Shown: one piece after another, positions 10,291-23,203 of the stretch
Layout of the letters: each line of letters begins with the position of its first letter
How positions within the stretch are numbered: position 1 is the first letter of the stretch
Source of the DNA: Primulina eburnea
Lineage: Eukaryota > Streptophyta > Magnoliopsida > Lamiales > Gesneriaceae
DNA: 64,000 nucleotides
NCBI RefSeq assembly: GCF_022965805.1
Contig: NC_133114.1
Span: 8,948,261-9,012,260 of the forward strand
Reading direction: 5' to 3'
Translations under genes and position numbers: made by a program
Notes under the pieces: model-generated
Databases searched by the model: none
What the model was told of the DNA's origin: nothing
What the model saw: only the letters and a program-made list of their open reading frames with translations

Positions 10291-12383
10291 TGAAAGCGGA
10301 CCGGTTACGGTGGCCGGAAACGCAACGGAAGCAAAAATTTTCGATTTTTAAGCCAAAATTCGGCCACCACATGTTCTTGTGTAATATTTACAAAAACAAA
10401 AAGCACCATTCATAGGATGATAAGAAAATATACCTATCAACTTTAAAAGTTGATGTTGGCTCCAACTTTGTTGTCAAACAACAAAGCTCTTCAAGGCATG
10501 AAGATCTACAAGCTCCTCCTCCAAATCCTTGAAAAATTTCCTTCAAATTAGGCCCACCACCAACTAGATAAATCCCCTCTTAATTTGCACTAGAAAATTA
10601 AGAGGATTTTTCAGAGAGAAGACTTTTATTCTCCAACACTTGAAGAACAAAAGAGAGAAGAAAAATTTGAGAGAAAAGGAAGGGAAATTTCGGCCAAGGT
10701 GAGATACAAGAATGAGGGAGTGAAGTCTAGACTTGGGTGTGGGAAAAGTGGAAAAAGTTGTTCCCCATGCCATGCATTATTTTATTAAAAAGTATTCAAA
10801 GTCTCTTCACCTCCCAAGCATGCAAACCCTAGCATGTCATGCATATATTATATGGTTTCTTAACACATTAAAAAACCATGGACTAAATTTTAATTATCTC
10901 AAACACATTTGAGATTAATTAAATACTACTTGAATTTATTCAAGTCCCACTAGTTAAATAATTATTTTAATTGAGCTCTACAAGACTCAATATTATTTAA
11001 TTAATTCAACACTTGAATTAATTTAATTATTTAGACTCTACTAGGTCCACTAGTGTTTAATTAATTCAACACTTGAATTAATTTAATTTAGTCCACAATA
11101 ATGTTTATGAAAATCACAATTTTCAACTACATTATTTACTTGGCCAAATTTTAATCTTAGGAACACTTCCATAAATTAAAATTTATGTTTCTCTCTTAGA
11201 AGTCATACTTCTATTTTTATTTATGCTTATAAACACATTTATAAGCCGTTCAACACATTGAACAATTTTTTACTTCTCATCGGGATTTACAAAGCTAGTA
11301 CTTGTGTGGCCCTCAATGGTTCATTGATACAACTAGCCGTGGGTTCACATCTCTATGTGATTCGGACTAAACATGTCCTTATACGAGCATACCCCAATTG
11401 CCCCATTCTTACTTATCAACTCCTTGATAGTAAGAACGTCAGAACTCAAGTCTGATAGTACCCAACCAATCACGTTAAACGCCTAGCAGCATCGCTTACG
11501 TGATTCCCTAGGTATCACATGATAGTGCCTGCAAGAACCATTCAATTATGGTTAGCGTACAGTACGGTCCCTTCAACTCATATATCCCGATCGATTCGAC
11601 AACCATTGGTTTATCGAGAGTTGTCAATGAATCGATACTATGTGTCATGTCGTAGTTGCATCGATGGTGTAATCTATGAAACACCTTTCATAATTACAAC
11701 CATACTCTGGCCAGAGATTTCGATCTACATACACATGATAACACATAGGATATCCATACCCGAAGGTAAGCGGTGAATCCCCGACTACAATGCATCGACT
11801 CCTATGTGTTTCGACAGAACACCCAACCTTGCCACCTGATGACCCCATGAGAGTCGGTAAACAAGTCAAAGTGTAATTCTAGCACATAGAGTCTCAATGT
11901 TGTCCCGGGTCATAAGACTAATTCTGTACAACCATAAACCAGGACTTTTCCACTCGATAAGTGAGAACCACTTGGAAAGTCCTTTTATGGAGGGTTGTTC
12001 AGTGCACTCTACAAGGAGCACCTATCTGCATGTTCGGACATCACAATGTCCCCTACCAATGAAACATGGTACTCACATCGCAGATACTAGTCTCTAACTC
12101 GAGCGGCCTATATCCTTCTTAGTGGCGGCTGAATCGACTAGGAACCGTTTAGAATATACAGTATTACAAATATGAGTTTCATGATACTCATCATATGAGC
12201 ATATCATATTCTTTCTACTATTTGTATATTCAAGGGCTTTATCTATGCAGCTAGCATGGGTATACAGATAAAGATTTGCCAAAATAATAATTTCAAATAT
12301 TATTAAAATAAAGACTGCTTATACATAGAGTTTCATTGTGAACACTCGGCCAACATTTGGCTCGACGGGCACCTACTCTAACA
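10291..12383 (-). repeat. 3' LTR of the Copia element
   Basis: 2093 bp. On the minus strand it starts TGTTAGAGTAGGTGCCCG and ends CCGCTTTCA. Several open frames inside (for example 11258-11455 and 11519-11776) recur in the other LTR only because the sequence is duplicated; they resemble no known protein. Confidence 0.92.
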
Positions 12384-12397
12384 ATCTCCCACTTGCA

Positions 12398-14757
12398 CTA
12401 GAGCCAACTACCCATATGCTTAAAACCCATTGATTCGCGATGCTTGTCGAATAATGGTCCAGGTAAAGGCTTAGCTAGTGGATCAACAACATAATCTGCG
12501 GAGCCGACTTTGTCAATAGACACTACTCTTCTTTCCACAATCTCTCCGAGGATGTGGTATCTCTTCAATACTAGTTTGGATTTCTGATGAGACCTAGGCT
12601 CCTTTGCTTGAGCTATAGCTCCCGTGTTGTCACACAACACCGGGACAGGAGCAACTCCATTAGGAATGACGTCCAACTCTTAGACGAAATTCCTTATCCA
12701 AACAGCCTCTCTTGCTGCATCTGATGCAGCAATGTATTCGGCCTCTGTGCTGGAATCCGTAATATTGTCTTGCTTGGAACTCTTCCAAGAGACAGCAGCA
12801 CCGTTGAGCATGAATACAAAACCAGAGGTTGACTTCGAGTCATCGATATCGCTTTGGAAGCTAGAGTCGGTATAGCCTTCCAATTTTAGTTCTCCACCCC
12901 ATAGACCAAGAACAACTTATTGGTCCTTCTCAACTACTTGAGGATGTCTTTCACAGATTTCAGGTGTGGAAGACCAGGGTTCGAATGATATCATTTCACT
13001 ACATATAGTGCAAACGCCACGTCAGGACGTGTAGATATCATCCCATACATGATATTACCAATTTCCGAAGCATACGGAATGCGTGTCATCGCCACTATCT
13101 CTGCATCTGTCTTGGGAGACAGACTTGGATAGGGACACGCCATGACACACTGGTAGATGTCCTCTCATGGACTCATCCATCGAGAACCGCTTCACGATGG
13201 TATCAATGTATGTGGACTGGGTGAGACCAAGCCATCTTTTCGATCTATCTCAATAGATCTGTATCCCAATACAAAAGATGCTTCACCCAAGTCCTGCATC
13301 GAGAACTTACTCGCTAACCTTATCTTAGTTGATTGCAACATTCCTACATCATTCCCAATGAGTAGAATGTCATCAACATAAAGCACCAGGAATGTCACAA
13401 CACTCCCACTGACCTTCTTATACACATAGGGTTCCTCAGGATTCTTAGTAAATCAAACTATTTGATTGTACTGTAGAATCTGAGGTTCCAACTCCTTGAT
13501 GCCTGCTTTAGATCATAAATAGATCTCTGAAGTTTACATACCATATGCTCACTTCCGATAGATGTAAACCCTTCAGGTTTAGACATGTAAATAACTTTCT
13601 TAAAATCCCCATTTAAGAAAGTTTGTCTTGACATCCATCTGCCATATCTCATAGTCATACTATGCAGCTATGGCTAATAAAATCCTTATGGACTTGAACA
13701 TTGCGATTGGGAAAAGGTTTCCTCAAAGTCAACTCCTTGTCTTTGAGTACATCCTTTTGCCACCAATCGCGCCTTGAAGGTCAACACCTTCCCATCCTCC
13801 CCAAGTCTCTGTAGGAACAGTTCCCACAGGTGGATCCACAAGATCCTACACTTGGTTCGAATGCATGGAATTCAACTCAGATTCCATTTCTTCAAGTCAC
13901 TTGGATGAATTGGCATCAGATAATGCTTCCTTGAAGGTCCATGGATCACATCCATGGTTAGGCTCATCATGGCCTTCTTCAAGAAGCTGACCATACCTCA
14001 TAGGTGGTCTCGAGACTTTCTCGTATCTGCTAGGAGCTTGTATCTCCTCTCTTGGCTCATCGGGTGTGGGTTCTATAATTGTGGGTTTCTCTCGAACCTC
14101 TTCGAGTTCTATCATCTGCCTTTTTCTATCCAATAGAAAAATCTCTTTCCAAAAAGGTTGCATTCCTAGAAACAAACACTTTTGTTTCTTGGGGATGATA
14201 GAAATGATATCCAACTTAATTCCTTGGATATCCCACAAAGTAACATAAAATGGATCAACAATCCAATTTATCTCCCACTTACCTGCTTCACATAAGCAGG
14301 GCTCCCCATATTCTAAGATAAGAATATTTGGGAGGCTTACCCATCCATATCTCATATGGTATCTGCCTTTGAATGGACATTTAGTAGAATATCTTTTACT
14401 TTTAAGTTATAGAGATCGTTTTCAAGTTCTCAAGTACCAATTAAACATTCATTCTTGTAAATGTTGCAAACACCTTTGCTAAATAAACAAGAATATCCAT
14501 TTTTATCACAATAGAAATGGAAACAATGTTTTACACCAAACAGGTACAAACAAAACATCTCTTAAAATTAACTTAAAGTCATTGTTCAATAATAAGTAAA
14601 CATCCTTAATAGCCTTGGCAGCAACTCTTGCTCCATTGCCCATCCTCAAGAAGGTCACACCTTCCTTAAGCTTCCTACTTCTTCCCATCACCTGTAACCC
14701 ATTACAGAGATGTGAGTCACAACCGGTATCTAATACCCAAGAAGTAGAGTTAATTAA
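12398..14757 (-). pseudogene. pol: Copia pol remnant (protease, RT, RNase H pieces; integrase core missing)
   Basis: Fragments in several frames: protease start (LDTGCDSHLC, then GRSRKLKEG, 14506-14757); integrase tail and linker (13897-14355, LEEVREKPTIIEPTPDEP); RT (13458-13658, FLNGDFKKVIYMSKPEGF; 13192-13425, LVLYVDDILLIGND); RNase H (12680-12883, [27 protein letters not shown]; 12398-12676, LCDNTGAIAQAKEPRSHQ). Between protease and integrase tail only about 150 bp remain, so the zinc-binding domain and DD35E core are deleted. Several frameshifts separate the rest. Enzymes for its movement must come from another copy. Confidence 0.85.
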
Positions 14758-14772
14758 AATGTTTACTTAAAT

Positions 14773-15639
14773 TTAGAACATACCGTTTCCAGAACACTTC
14801 TGGGCAAGATATTCTTTGCAATTACGCTTCCAATGTCCAGGCTTCTTGCAGTGATGACAAACATCACTAGTCTTGTCAGCCCTAACTGGTGTAGCTGCCA
14901 CAACGGGATTCGGAGATTGCCTCAACAAGGGCACGTTCTTCTTGGGACGTTGGAAAGAACGCTTCTTTCCATTCCCATGTGGATCAATCTTCGTACCAGA
15001 TGAAGAACCCACATAAAGAACCAACTTCTCTTTCTTGATGGTGGATTCAAACGTAACAAGCATGTTCACCAACTCCTCAAGGGTCGGTTCCATCTTGTTC
15101 ATGTTGAAATTCACCACAAAAGGATCAAATGAGCTAGGCAGTGATAACAGCAACACGTCGGTGGTCAACTCCGAAGGCAAGATCAGATCCATGCCAACGA
15201 GCTTGTCCACGAGCCCGATCACCTTTAGGCCATGCTCATGGACCGAGGTCCCATCTCGCATGCGCAAAGTGATCAGCTCCTTGACGGTAGCATGCCTAAG
15301 AGGACGCGTTTGCTCTCCAAAGAGCTCTTTGAGATGCAAATGAATGTCAGCAGCACTCTTTGCACCCTCAAAACGCCTCTGTAGCTCATCGTTCATAGAA
15401 GTCAGCATATAACACCTGGCTATCAAGTCATGGTCACACCATTCCTTGTAAGCCTGCAATTCCTCAGGATTGCAGTCAGTCGGAGCCTCAACAGGGGGCG
15501 ACTGAGTTAGTGTATATGTTACCCTTTCCGAATTTAAGACTATTTTCAAATTTCTTAGCCAAGTGAGGTAATTAGGTCCAGTTAATATGTTTTTGTCGAG
15601 TATTACGGATATTGGATTGCGAAGCGATGACATTGTCAA
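14773..15639 (-). CDS. gag: Copia gag (288 aa)
   Basis: An intact gag frame from MTMSSLRNPI to a stop at 14773. The N-terminal part is a Copia capsid (GPNYLTWLRNLKIVL, ELFGEQTRPLRHATVKELI, LPSSFDPFVVNFNMNK), and a single zinc knuckle CHHCKKPGHWKRNC lies near residue 267. It is close to the gags of TNT1-94-type annotated polyproteins. The frame closes shortly after the knuckle, so gag and pol are no longer fused. It could still bind and package RNA. Confidence 0.85.
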   Translation of the reverse strand: MTMSSLRNPISVILDKNILTGPNYLTWLRNLKIVLNSERVTYTLTQSPPVEAPTDCNPEELQAYKEWCDHDLIARCYMLTSMNDELQRRFEGAKSAADIHLHLKELFGEQTRPLRHATVKELITLRMRDGTSVHEHGLKVIGLVDKLVGMDLILPSELTTDVLLLSLPSSFDPFVVNFNMNKMEPTLEELVNMLVTFESTIKKEKLVLYVGSSSGTKIDPHGNGKKRSFQRPKKNVPLLRQSPNPVVAATPVRADKTSDVCHHCKKPGHWKRNCKEYLAQKCSGNGMF

Positions 15640-17448
15640 TTTGTACTGAAAAGTAAAAACAGATAAATGTTGATGACTATTTTAAAATATTTAGTAAGAT
15701 AAGAAGTTTGGACTTTTACTTCATAAATATTGGCTCCCACTGTTTTGACATCTTTCACTACCCTCTAGTGAAAGCGGGAAACTCCTTTCCTCAGTAGGTA
15801 CGTAAGGTCCAATTAGCGAATTATGATCCTGAATAATATCAGCCAATCACAATTCCTAAAAGGTAGTTTCCAATTGCATCACAATGCAACCCTTAACGTA
15901 AACTTTTGTCTCACGTTTGATTAGGACCCAATAATATGACGTCGTTCATCTTTACGTGTCAAGCCTAACCCATCGATATTGAACCTTAATGGACGGTCGC
16001 CATGAGTTCCCTCAATAATATGAGCCGAAATCATGGGAGTTCCACGTAGTTCACATCACCATGTCAATGGATGTCACAGCTTTCCGGCACCCAGGGCCCC
16101 CCCAATAATATGAGCCGAGCCCCGAGTACGGGTAGCGTTCATCATGCACCCATTGTCGATGGAAGACAAGGAAATTATAAACAAATTTATAATTCCCCTT
16201 TTCGGGCTTGATATTAATTTTGAATCTTATTCAAAATGAGGGTTTTTAATTTTGAAAGGTCTCATCATTAATTTTATTTTAAAAGCTCGCCATGTTTGAT
16301 CGTATGTTTGCCGGATTCATGCAACTTTGTTATTATAATAATAATAACGCACATACTCATTATTTATAACATATCATGCATATATTATAAATAGAAAACA
16401 ATACAAGGATGATCAATTGCCCCAACACTAATGGCCCGTGTGAGCCAAACACGGGCCTAGGTCCAATCCTAGGGTAAATGCACGGGATGCAATGCAACTA
16501 TATTATTACATTAGCATCCAATATTACATGTCTTCGATCTTCATAATCACCAAGGCCACCATCTTCCAATCTTGATCTTCCCCTATTCTAATATTTACAA
16601 ATAAATATCCATGGCACATAGGGATACATCTCATGGGGTGGGAACGGGCCATAAACCAAGCCCACTTTAAAAATTGATAATTATTACAATCATACAACAC
16701 AAATATCCTAGCATACACCTAGCAAATTGGGCTTGGGCTTTTGATCATCCTTCATGCATAATATCACATATCATACACCATCAATTAATTATCACTATAA
16801 TTAATTGATCCAATATTATATATCTTGATCCAATCACTAACCGCCACAATTATAAATTAAATTAACAAAGTATACAAACACCTTTGTCTACTTTCAAATT
16901 AATTTATTTATAATCGAATTTCTTGTAAATCACAATTTACTATAAATAATTAAAGTCCCACTTCAATTATTTATTTTATGAGAAAATATGTGCAACAATT
17001 GTAAATTTAAACTTAAGGGCCCAAAACTCATTTTTCACCAAAAATACTTTGGTCCATTTAAATTTCACAAAATATGTTGACCATCCAATGGCCCAACATC
17101 TCAAGGCCCATGACACTTGGATTAACCAAAACACTTTTGGAAACCCTAGCCGTCATCGCCATCGCCGGAGCTCCGTCGCCGGATTCCGGCAACAACAAAA
17201 AAATTTTTTTTTTTTATTTTAAAAACTGAACATTTCGGGCAGCCCCTCGGGCTGCCCTATGCTGCCCGAAATTTTCGGGCAGCCCCTCGGGCAGCCCCTC
17301 GGGCTGCCCGAAAAACAATTTTTTTTTTTTTTGTTTTTCTTCAAAAAATTTCGGCCTTCACCATACATGCACCAAAAAATTTCTCAAGCGGTTAGAAATT
17401 GATCTCAACATAATATTACGTAAATATTACACAAAATCCGTAACCTTA
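15640..17448 (-). other. Long untranslated leader of the Copia element
   Basis: About 1.8 kb between the primer-binding site and gag without coding potential. It contains a GC-rich hairpin block (17230-17315) built from CGGGCAGCCCCTCGGGCTGC units, and repeated ATAATATGAGCCGA phrases near 16015-16115. A leader this long is unusual for Copia and might carry packaging or translation signals; that is inference. Confidence 0.6.
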
Positions 17449-17460
17449 GCTCTGATACCA
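17449..17460 (-). other. Primer-binding site
   Basis: Minus TGGTATCAGAGC, complementary to the initiator Met-tRNA 3' end, 2 nt from the LTR. Confidence 0.9.
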
Positions 17461-17462
17461 CT

Positions 17463-19556
17463 TGAAAGCGGACCGGTTACGGTGGCCGGAAACGCAACGG
17501 AAGCAAAAATTTTCGATTTTTAAGCCAAAATTCGGCCACCACATGTTCTTGTGTAATATTTACAAAAACAAAAAGCACCATTCATAGGATGATAAGAAAA
17601 TATACCTATCAACTTTAAAAGTTGATGTTGGCTCCAACTTTGTTGTCAAACAACAAAGCTCTTCAAGGCATGAAGATCTACAAGCTCCTCCTCCAAATCC
17701 TTGAAAAATTTCCTTCAAATTAGGCCCACCACCAACTAGATAAATCCCCTCTTAATTTGCACTAGAAAATTAAGAGGATTTTTCAGAGAGAAGACTTTTA
17801 TTCTCCAACACTTGAAGAACAAAAGAGAGAAGAAAAATTTGAGAGAAAAGGAAGGGAAATTTCGGCCAAGGTGAGATACAAGAATGAGGGAGTGAAGTCT
17901 AGACTTGGGTGTGGGAAAAGTGGAAAAAGTTGTTCCCCATGCCATGCATTATTTTATTAAAAAGTATTCAAAGTCTCTTCACCTCCCAAGCATGCAAACC
18001 CTAGCATGTCATGCATATATTATATGGTTTCTTAACACATTAAAAAACCATGGACTAAATTTTAATTATCTCAAACACATTTGAGATTAATTAAATACTA
18101 CTTGAATTTATTCAAGTCCCACTAGTTAAATAATTATTTTAATTGAGCTCTACAAGACTCAATATTATTTAATTAATTCAACACTTGAATTAATTTAATT
18201 ATTTAGACTCTACTAGGTCCACTAGTGTTTAATTAATTCAACACTTGAATTAATTTAATTTAGTCCACAATAATGTTTATGAAAATCACAATTTTCAACT
18301 ACATTATTTACTTGGCCAAATTTTAATCTTAGGAACACTTCCATAAATTAAAATTTATGTTTCTCTCTTAGAAGTCATACTTCTATTTTTATTTATGCTT
18401 ATAAACACATTTATAAGCCGTTCAACACATTGAACAATTTTTTACTTCTCATCGGGATTTACAAAGCTAGTACTTGTGTGGCCCTCAATGGTTCATTGAT
18501 ACAACTAGCCGTGGGTTCACATCTCTATGTGATTCGGACTAAACATGTCCTTATACGAGCATACCCCAATTGCCCCATTCTTACTTATCAACTCCTTGAT
18601 AGTAAGAACGTCAGAACTCAAGTCTGATAGTACCCAACCAATCACGTTAAACGCCTAGCAGCATCGCTTACGTGATTCCCTAGGTATCACATGATAGTGC
18701 CTGCAAGAACCATTCAATTATGGTTAGCGTACAGTACGGTCCCTTCAACTCATATATCCCGATCGATTCGACAACCATTGGTTTATCGAGAGTTGTCAAT
18801 GAATCGATACTATGTGTCATGTCGTAGTTGCATCGATGGTGTAATCTATGAAACACCTTTCATAATTACAACCATACTCTGGCCAGAGATTTCGATCTAC
18901 ATACACATGATAACACATAGGATATCCATACCCGAAGGTAAGCGGTGAATCCCCGACTACAATGCATCGACTCCTATGTGTTTCGACAGAACACCCAACC
19001 TTGCCACCTGATGACCCCATGAGAGTCGGTAAACAAGTCAAAGTGTAATTCTAGCACATAGAGTCTCAATGTTGTCCCGGGTCATAAAGACTAATTCTGT
19101 ACAACCATAAACCAGGACTTTTCCACTCGATAAGTGAGAACCACTTGGAAAGTCCTTTTATGGAGGGTTGTTCAGTGCACTCTACAAGGAGCACCTATCT
19201 GCATGTTCGGACATCACAATGTCCCCTACCAATGAAACATGGTACTCACATCGCAGATACTAGTCTCTAACTCGAGCGGCCTATATCCTTCTTAGTGGCG
19301 GCTGAATCGACTAGGAACCGTTTAGAATATACAGTATTACAAATATGAGTTTCATGATACTCATCATATGAGCATATCATATTCTTTCTACTATTTGTAT
19401 ATTCAAGGGCTTTATCTATGCAGCTAGCATGGGTATACAGATAAAGATTTGCCAAAATAATAATTTCAAATATTATTAAAATAAAGACTGCTTATACATA
19501 GAGTTTCATTGTGAACACTCGGCCAACATTTGGCTCGACGGGCACCTACTCTAACA
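17463..19556 (-). repeat. 5' LTR of the Copia element
   Basis: 2094 bp, matching 10291-12383 apart from one A inserted near 19087. The primer-binding site follows its minus-strand end after 2 nt. Confidence 0.92.
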
Positions 19557-19802
19557 GCGTCATGGTCAATCAAATGGTCATTGGAACGATTCGTGACATC
19601 CAAACAAAAGCAATGCACCCTACGTGCAGAATTTGTTCTCGGTTGGAACGTTTGGTTGTTTGCTGGTGTGGTTCGAATTTTGTCTGGTCTTGTGCCCTTA
19701 GCCATGGTTCAAATCCTTCCATGGGATGTTGGTAAGGGTATCTGGTCGGTGGTGTAAGCCCCAATGGCCGGCGGACTCGAAAACGACACAAGGAAAACAA
19801 GT

Positions 19803-20186
19803 GCGCAGCTGCTGGAATTTTACAGCAAGTTGCTGTGTCGGTTCAGAGGCTTGTTCGAGTTCTTGGTCGGCTTTTAGCCCATGGCCTTGGACTGGACAGT
19901 GCCTAATCAAGTTATGAAGGTCATGTTTTTGGCCGTTCGTCATTCGGATCATTTTTGTAGTCGTACAAGAATTTACGGTGCAATGTGCCGAGTTGCGCAG
20001 CTGCTGTATTTTTTTGACAGCAAGTTGCTGTGACGGTTCAGAGGCTCGTTCGAGTTTTTGATCGGCTTTTAGCCCATGGCCTAGGACTGGACAGTTCCTA
20101 ATCAAGTTAGGAAGGTCATGTTTTTGGCCGTTTGTCATTCGGATCATTTTTGAAGTCGTACGAGAATTTACGGTACGATGTGCCAA
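19803..20186 (+). repeat. 192-bp tandem duplication inside the split LTR
   Basis: GCGCAGCTGCTG starts at 19803 and again at 19995. The two units match along their length (for example GGCTTTTAGCCCATGGCCT and CATGTTTTTGGCCGTT in both), with scattered substitutions. Confidence 0.85.
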
Positions 20187-21331
20187 ATTGACTCTCGAAA
20201 GAGCGTTTCTTGTTTTGGCCTCCATTCCACCTAGATTTCGACCATCATAATTTTAGGAGCATTATTTCATTATTTTCAGCGTATTTTAATCATGACGTTA
20301 CGGTGGTTTAGTGTTTGTTCGCGTTGGTTCGGAGTCATGATTAAATACGAAGTCGTTAGATGTAATTGTCGCATTTTCAAACTAAATTGCATAGTTGGTC
20401 AAGTTTAAGCTATTGCATATTTTCATGGCACCGTTAGGTTGCAGCGAGCCTGGGGGACGATCCAACCCACTCCAGTTGGTAGTATTACAGGATATTTTCA
20501 TTATCGCCAGTTAATTATTTTACGTGCATGAAAACAGAAAATGATTATTTTTGAGATTTATGCGATATGGCTTGTGGTTCATTCACTATGTGGGAGCATT
20601 ATTTATATGGTCGCCAGTGACCGCTCAGTTCAGGTTGGTATCATCAGGTCGCCAGTGACCTATCAGTTCCGGATGGTACCATCGGGTCTTCAGTGACCGC
20701 CAGCTCAGTTTCAGGCTCCCCGGTAGTCAGTTACCGATCAGTTCAGCTTAGTGCAATGGCCACAGGCGTAAAACATAATCTCAACAGAAAATTTTACCAG
20801 TTATTTCAGTACAGGGCTCCAAGGAGCAAACATTTTTACCGTGATTATCAGTTCAGTTATGCACGTATTATAATTGCTCAGTACAGATTATTTTCAGCAT
20901 CAGTACAGATTATTTTCAGCACGCCTCATGACATGATATTTTATCCCATGCATATTTTACTTCAGATTTTACTCGTTACCTGCGATATATGCATGCTGAG
21001 TCTTTAGGCTCACTAGACTTGATTGTTGTAGGTACTGATGAGACCAGGGCCGAGGACGGGGACCAGTGAGCCAGTTTGGGTTGGCAGTAGTGGCACCCGA
21101 GGACCTCAGCGCAGCAGTTATTATTTTTCCGCAAACAATGTTTTTAATCAGTCGTTGGATATTTTTAAGTTGTACTTGTTGGCAAACTTTATTTTTCTTC
21201 CGATGCAATAATTTAAAACATTGAACTTGATTCACCAGTGATTTTTATGAATGAGGCCGTTTAAGTTCTTTTAAAAAGGAAAATTTTAAATTTCCGCAAA
21301 TTTTCCAAGTATGGATTTTCGGGCCTTTACA

Positions 21332-21354
21332 ACCTTACAACCCAAACAAAAATA
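21332..21354. other. Short gap between LTR and CACTA element
   Basis: 23 bp ending in ATA, the left copy of the CACTA target duplication. Confidence 0.6.
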
Positions 21355-21365
21355 CACTACAACAA
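21355..21365 (+). repeat. CACTA left terminal inverted repeat
   Basis: CACTACAACAA, matching the complement of 26638-26648. Confidence 0.9.
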
Positions 21366-21805
21366 TCCGTTGTCGTAGGTCATTTTCGACTGTTGTAACT
21401 GAGGGTGTTGTTGAAAGTGTCTTCAACGACAACGGTTTTAAACCGTTGTCTTTTCTACCTACAACAACGGTTTTGCAACGGTGTTAAACCGTTGTAATTT
21501 CTACCAACGACAACGGTTTTGCAAGGGTTTTAAACCGTTGTCTTTTATACCAACAACAAGGGTTTTGCAATGGGTTTAAACCGTTGTATTTTATACCAAC
21601 GACAACAGTTTCGCAACAGTTTTAAACCTTTGTTATTTAACTTTATTGACAATAGTTTTGCAACGGTTTTAATCCGTTGTCATAATATATGTACGACAAC
21701 AGTTTCGACACTTTTTAGACCTTTGTTTTTTTATAACAACGACAACAGTTTGCAACACCTAAAAACCGTTGTCTTATCTATCAACGACAACGGTTTTGCA
21801 TCTGT
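21366..21805. repeat. CACTA left subterminal array
   Basis: About ten partly degenerate units of ACAACGGTTTTGCAACGG and AAACCGTTGTC spaced roughly 30-60 bp apart. They form head-to-head inverted pairs that transposase subunits of this superfamily bind. Confidence 0.85.
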
Positions 21806-22975
21806 TGTCTTTAATAATTATTTTTATTAGGTAAAAATTTTGTATTAAATTTCTTTTAATTTACAATCTATATAATAATAATTAAACCAAAAATAACAAC
21901 AGAAAACAAAATATTTACCACGTTAAATCCATGACTATGTTATGTTCAAAATTCATCATCCAAAATATGCTAACGATAAACAAAAAATTTACAAATTTGA
22001 ATTTAGTATTGCAATTGACCGTGATCCATGTTCGTCATCAACGTGGAAATGTGGTAGCTAGTAGAGTCCCACAATATAAAGTTTTTCCAAACAAAAAATA
22101 CGGATATACTGCAATCTTTTGTCATCATCGGCCTCGATCTCCTCAAACCTCATCAACATTTATGCATCAAAACCTTCCATTTCATCCCTGGCATATAATC
22201 CACACATAGAAAGCCCATTAAAAACCCATGTAAGAGATGAGATTGCAAGCGAAACATGCACTGGATACGCAGCTAACATAAATGGTGCATAGAGACGAAA
22301 ATAAAGTCATAACTAATATATACTGAGGAAAATAGAAATTTCGGCATGACCTCCCCATAAGTAGGACATCCCAAAAATTTTCATCCAACACAAACAACAT
22401 TTATATACTCGAAAGTAAGTCATAACATCAATTCAAAAACGAATAACATTTATATTCACGTGATAACAATACGTCAAATTTACAATATACACAAAGTGCC
22501 TAAAGAAATTAAATAAGTCTCCAAATGTTAATCTTTAATAAATCACATGACATTTCAAGCAACTGGCCTTGTATGGATATTAATGTGGATTCCGACCTAT
22601 GCTTACCCACTACCTAAAAAAGAATCGATATAAATATTGATAACATGCCACAAACATACATTTAACTATTCTAGGATGATCAATATCTTTAAATGGTATT
22701 CATTTATTATTTCCGGAGTATAGATGAGCAATACATGCCCTTGAAATAAATTTATAAGTGAAACGATGCACACATATTATCTAGACAACGGGTTTAGCCT
22801 ACACAAGTTCAAACTCACTGAATGTAGAACCTACAAGGCAAGGTACTGCATAATCTAGAATTGCAATGTTGAGGAATCTTCATAATCAAAACAATCATGT
22901 AGCTGAACTTGATTCATTGAGAAGTTTATGAGTTATTGAAATTTAGTACAGTGACAGAACGATTGGGGGAAAGGG
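21806..22975. other. CACTA interior, nothing recognised
   Basis: AT-rich sequence with short unrelated open frames. No domain could be identified; it may be decayed transposase introns or exons. Confidence 0.4.
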
Positions 22976-23203
22976 CTAACAGCAGAAACCCATCCATGTA
23001 TGATATGTTAAATCTATACCATTACAACACAAATGAGCCCTTATAGTGTCAATATCTTTCGTCTTTAGATTACCACATTTTGCACATGGGCAAGGCATTG
23101 CATTCGGATTGTTAGTGTTTCGCGATGCAAACTGCAAGAAATACTCCACCCCAACCTCATATTCATGTGACAACCTGTTCTTTCACATCCAATCTTTGTC
23201 CAT
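22976..23203 (-). pseudogene. CACTA transposase N-terminus (transposase-associated domain)
   Basis: Starting at a minus-strand ATG at 23203 the sequence reads MDKDWM, a stop, then KNRLSHEYEVGVEYFLQFA and a cysteine-rich segment (CPCAKCGNLK) through HLCCNGIDLTYHTWMGF. This is the Transpos_assoc domain that opens TNP2-type CACTA transposases (MDKxWM, xPCPCxxC, HLxxxGI, Y..W). One in-frame TGA lies after residue 6, the frame ends right after the domain, and the catalytic region is absent. Confidence 0.8.

Larger units (their letters stand above)
10291..19556 (-). mobile_element. Ty1/Copia retrotransposon with decayed pol, TSD GCGTC
   Basis: A complete 9.27-kb insertion flanked by GCGTC (10286-10290 and 19557-19561). 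The two LTRs (2093 and 2094 bp) appear identical except for one extra A. Orientation is minus: the primer-binding site is at 17449-17460 next to the right-hand LTR, and gag and pol remnants read leftward. Pol is in pieces and lacks most of integrase, so the element is non-autonomous. Confidence 0.93.
8651..21331 (+). mobile_element. Probable solo Gypsy LTR, split by a Copia element
   Basis: Two segments, 8651-10290 and 19562-21331, read as one repeat of about 3.4 kb once the Copia insertion is removed. It starts TGTAGCGCTCTTACCC and ends GGGCCTTTACA, as long chromovirus LTRs do. It contains LTR-like features (CGCCAGTGACC repeats near 20610-20700). No gag, pol, primer-binding site or PPT adjoins either end. 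A matching 5-bp target duplication was not found (ATAAT left, ACCTT right), so the boundaries are tentative. Confidence 0.5.

Noticed and set aside
11258..11869. Several open frames conserved in three Copia LTRs (for example at 11519, 18691 and 30527)
   Set aside because: They are conserved only because the LTR is repeated. In the older solo LTR the 11519-type frame is shortened, and no protein family was recognised.
8646..21336. A 5-bp target duplication for the split solo LTR
   Set aside because: ATAAT on the left and ACCTT on the right do not match, so the boundaries or the solo-LTR interpretation remain tentative.
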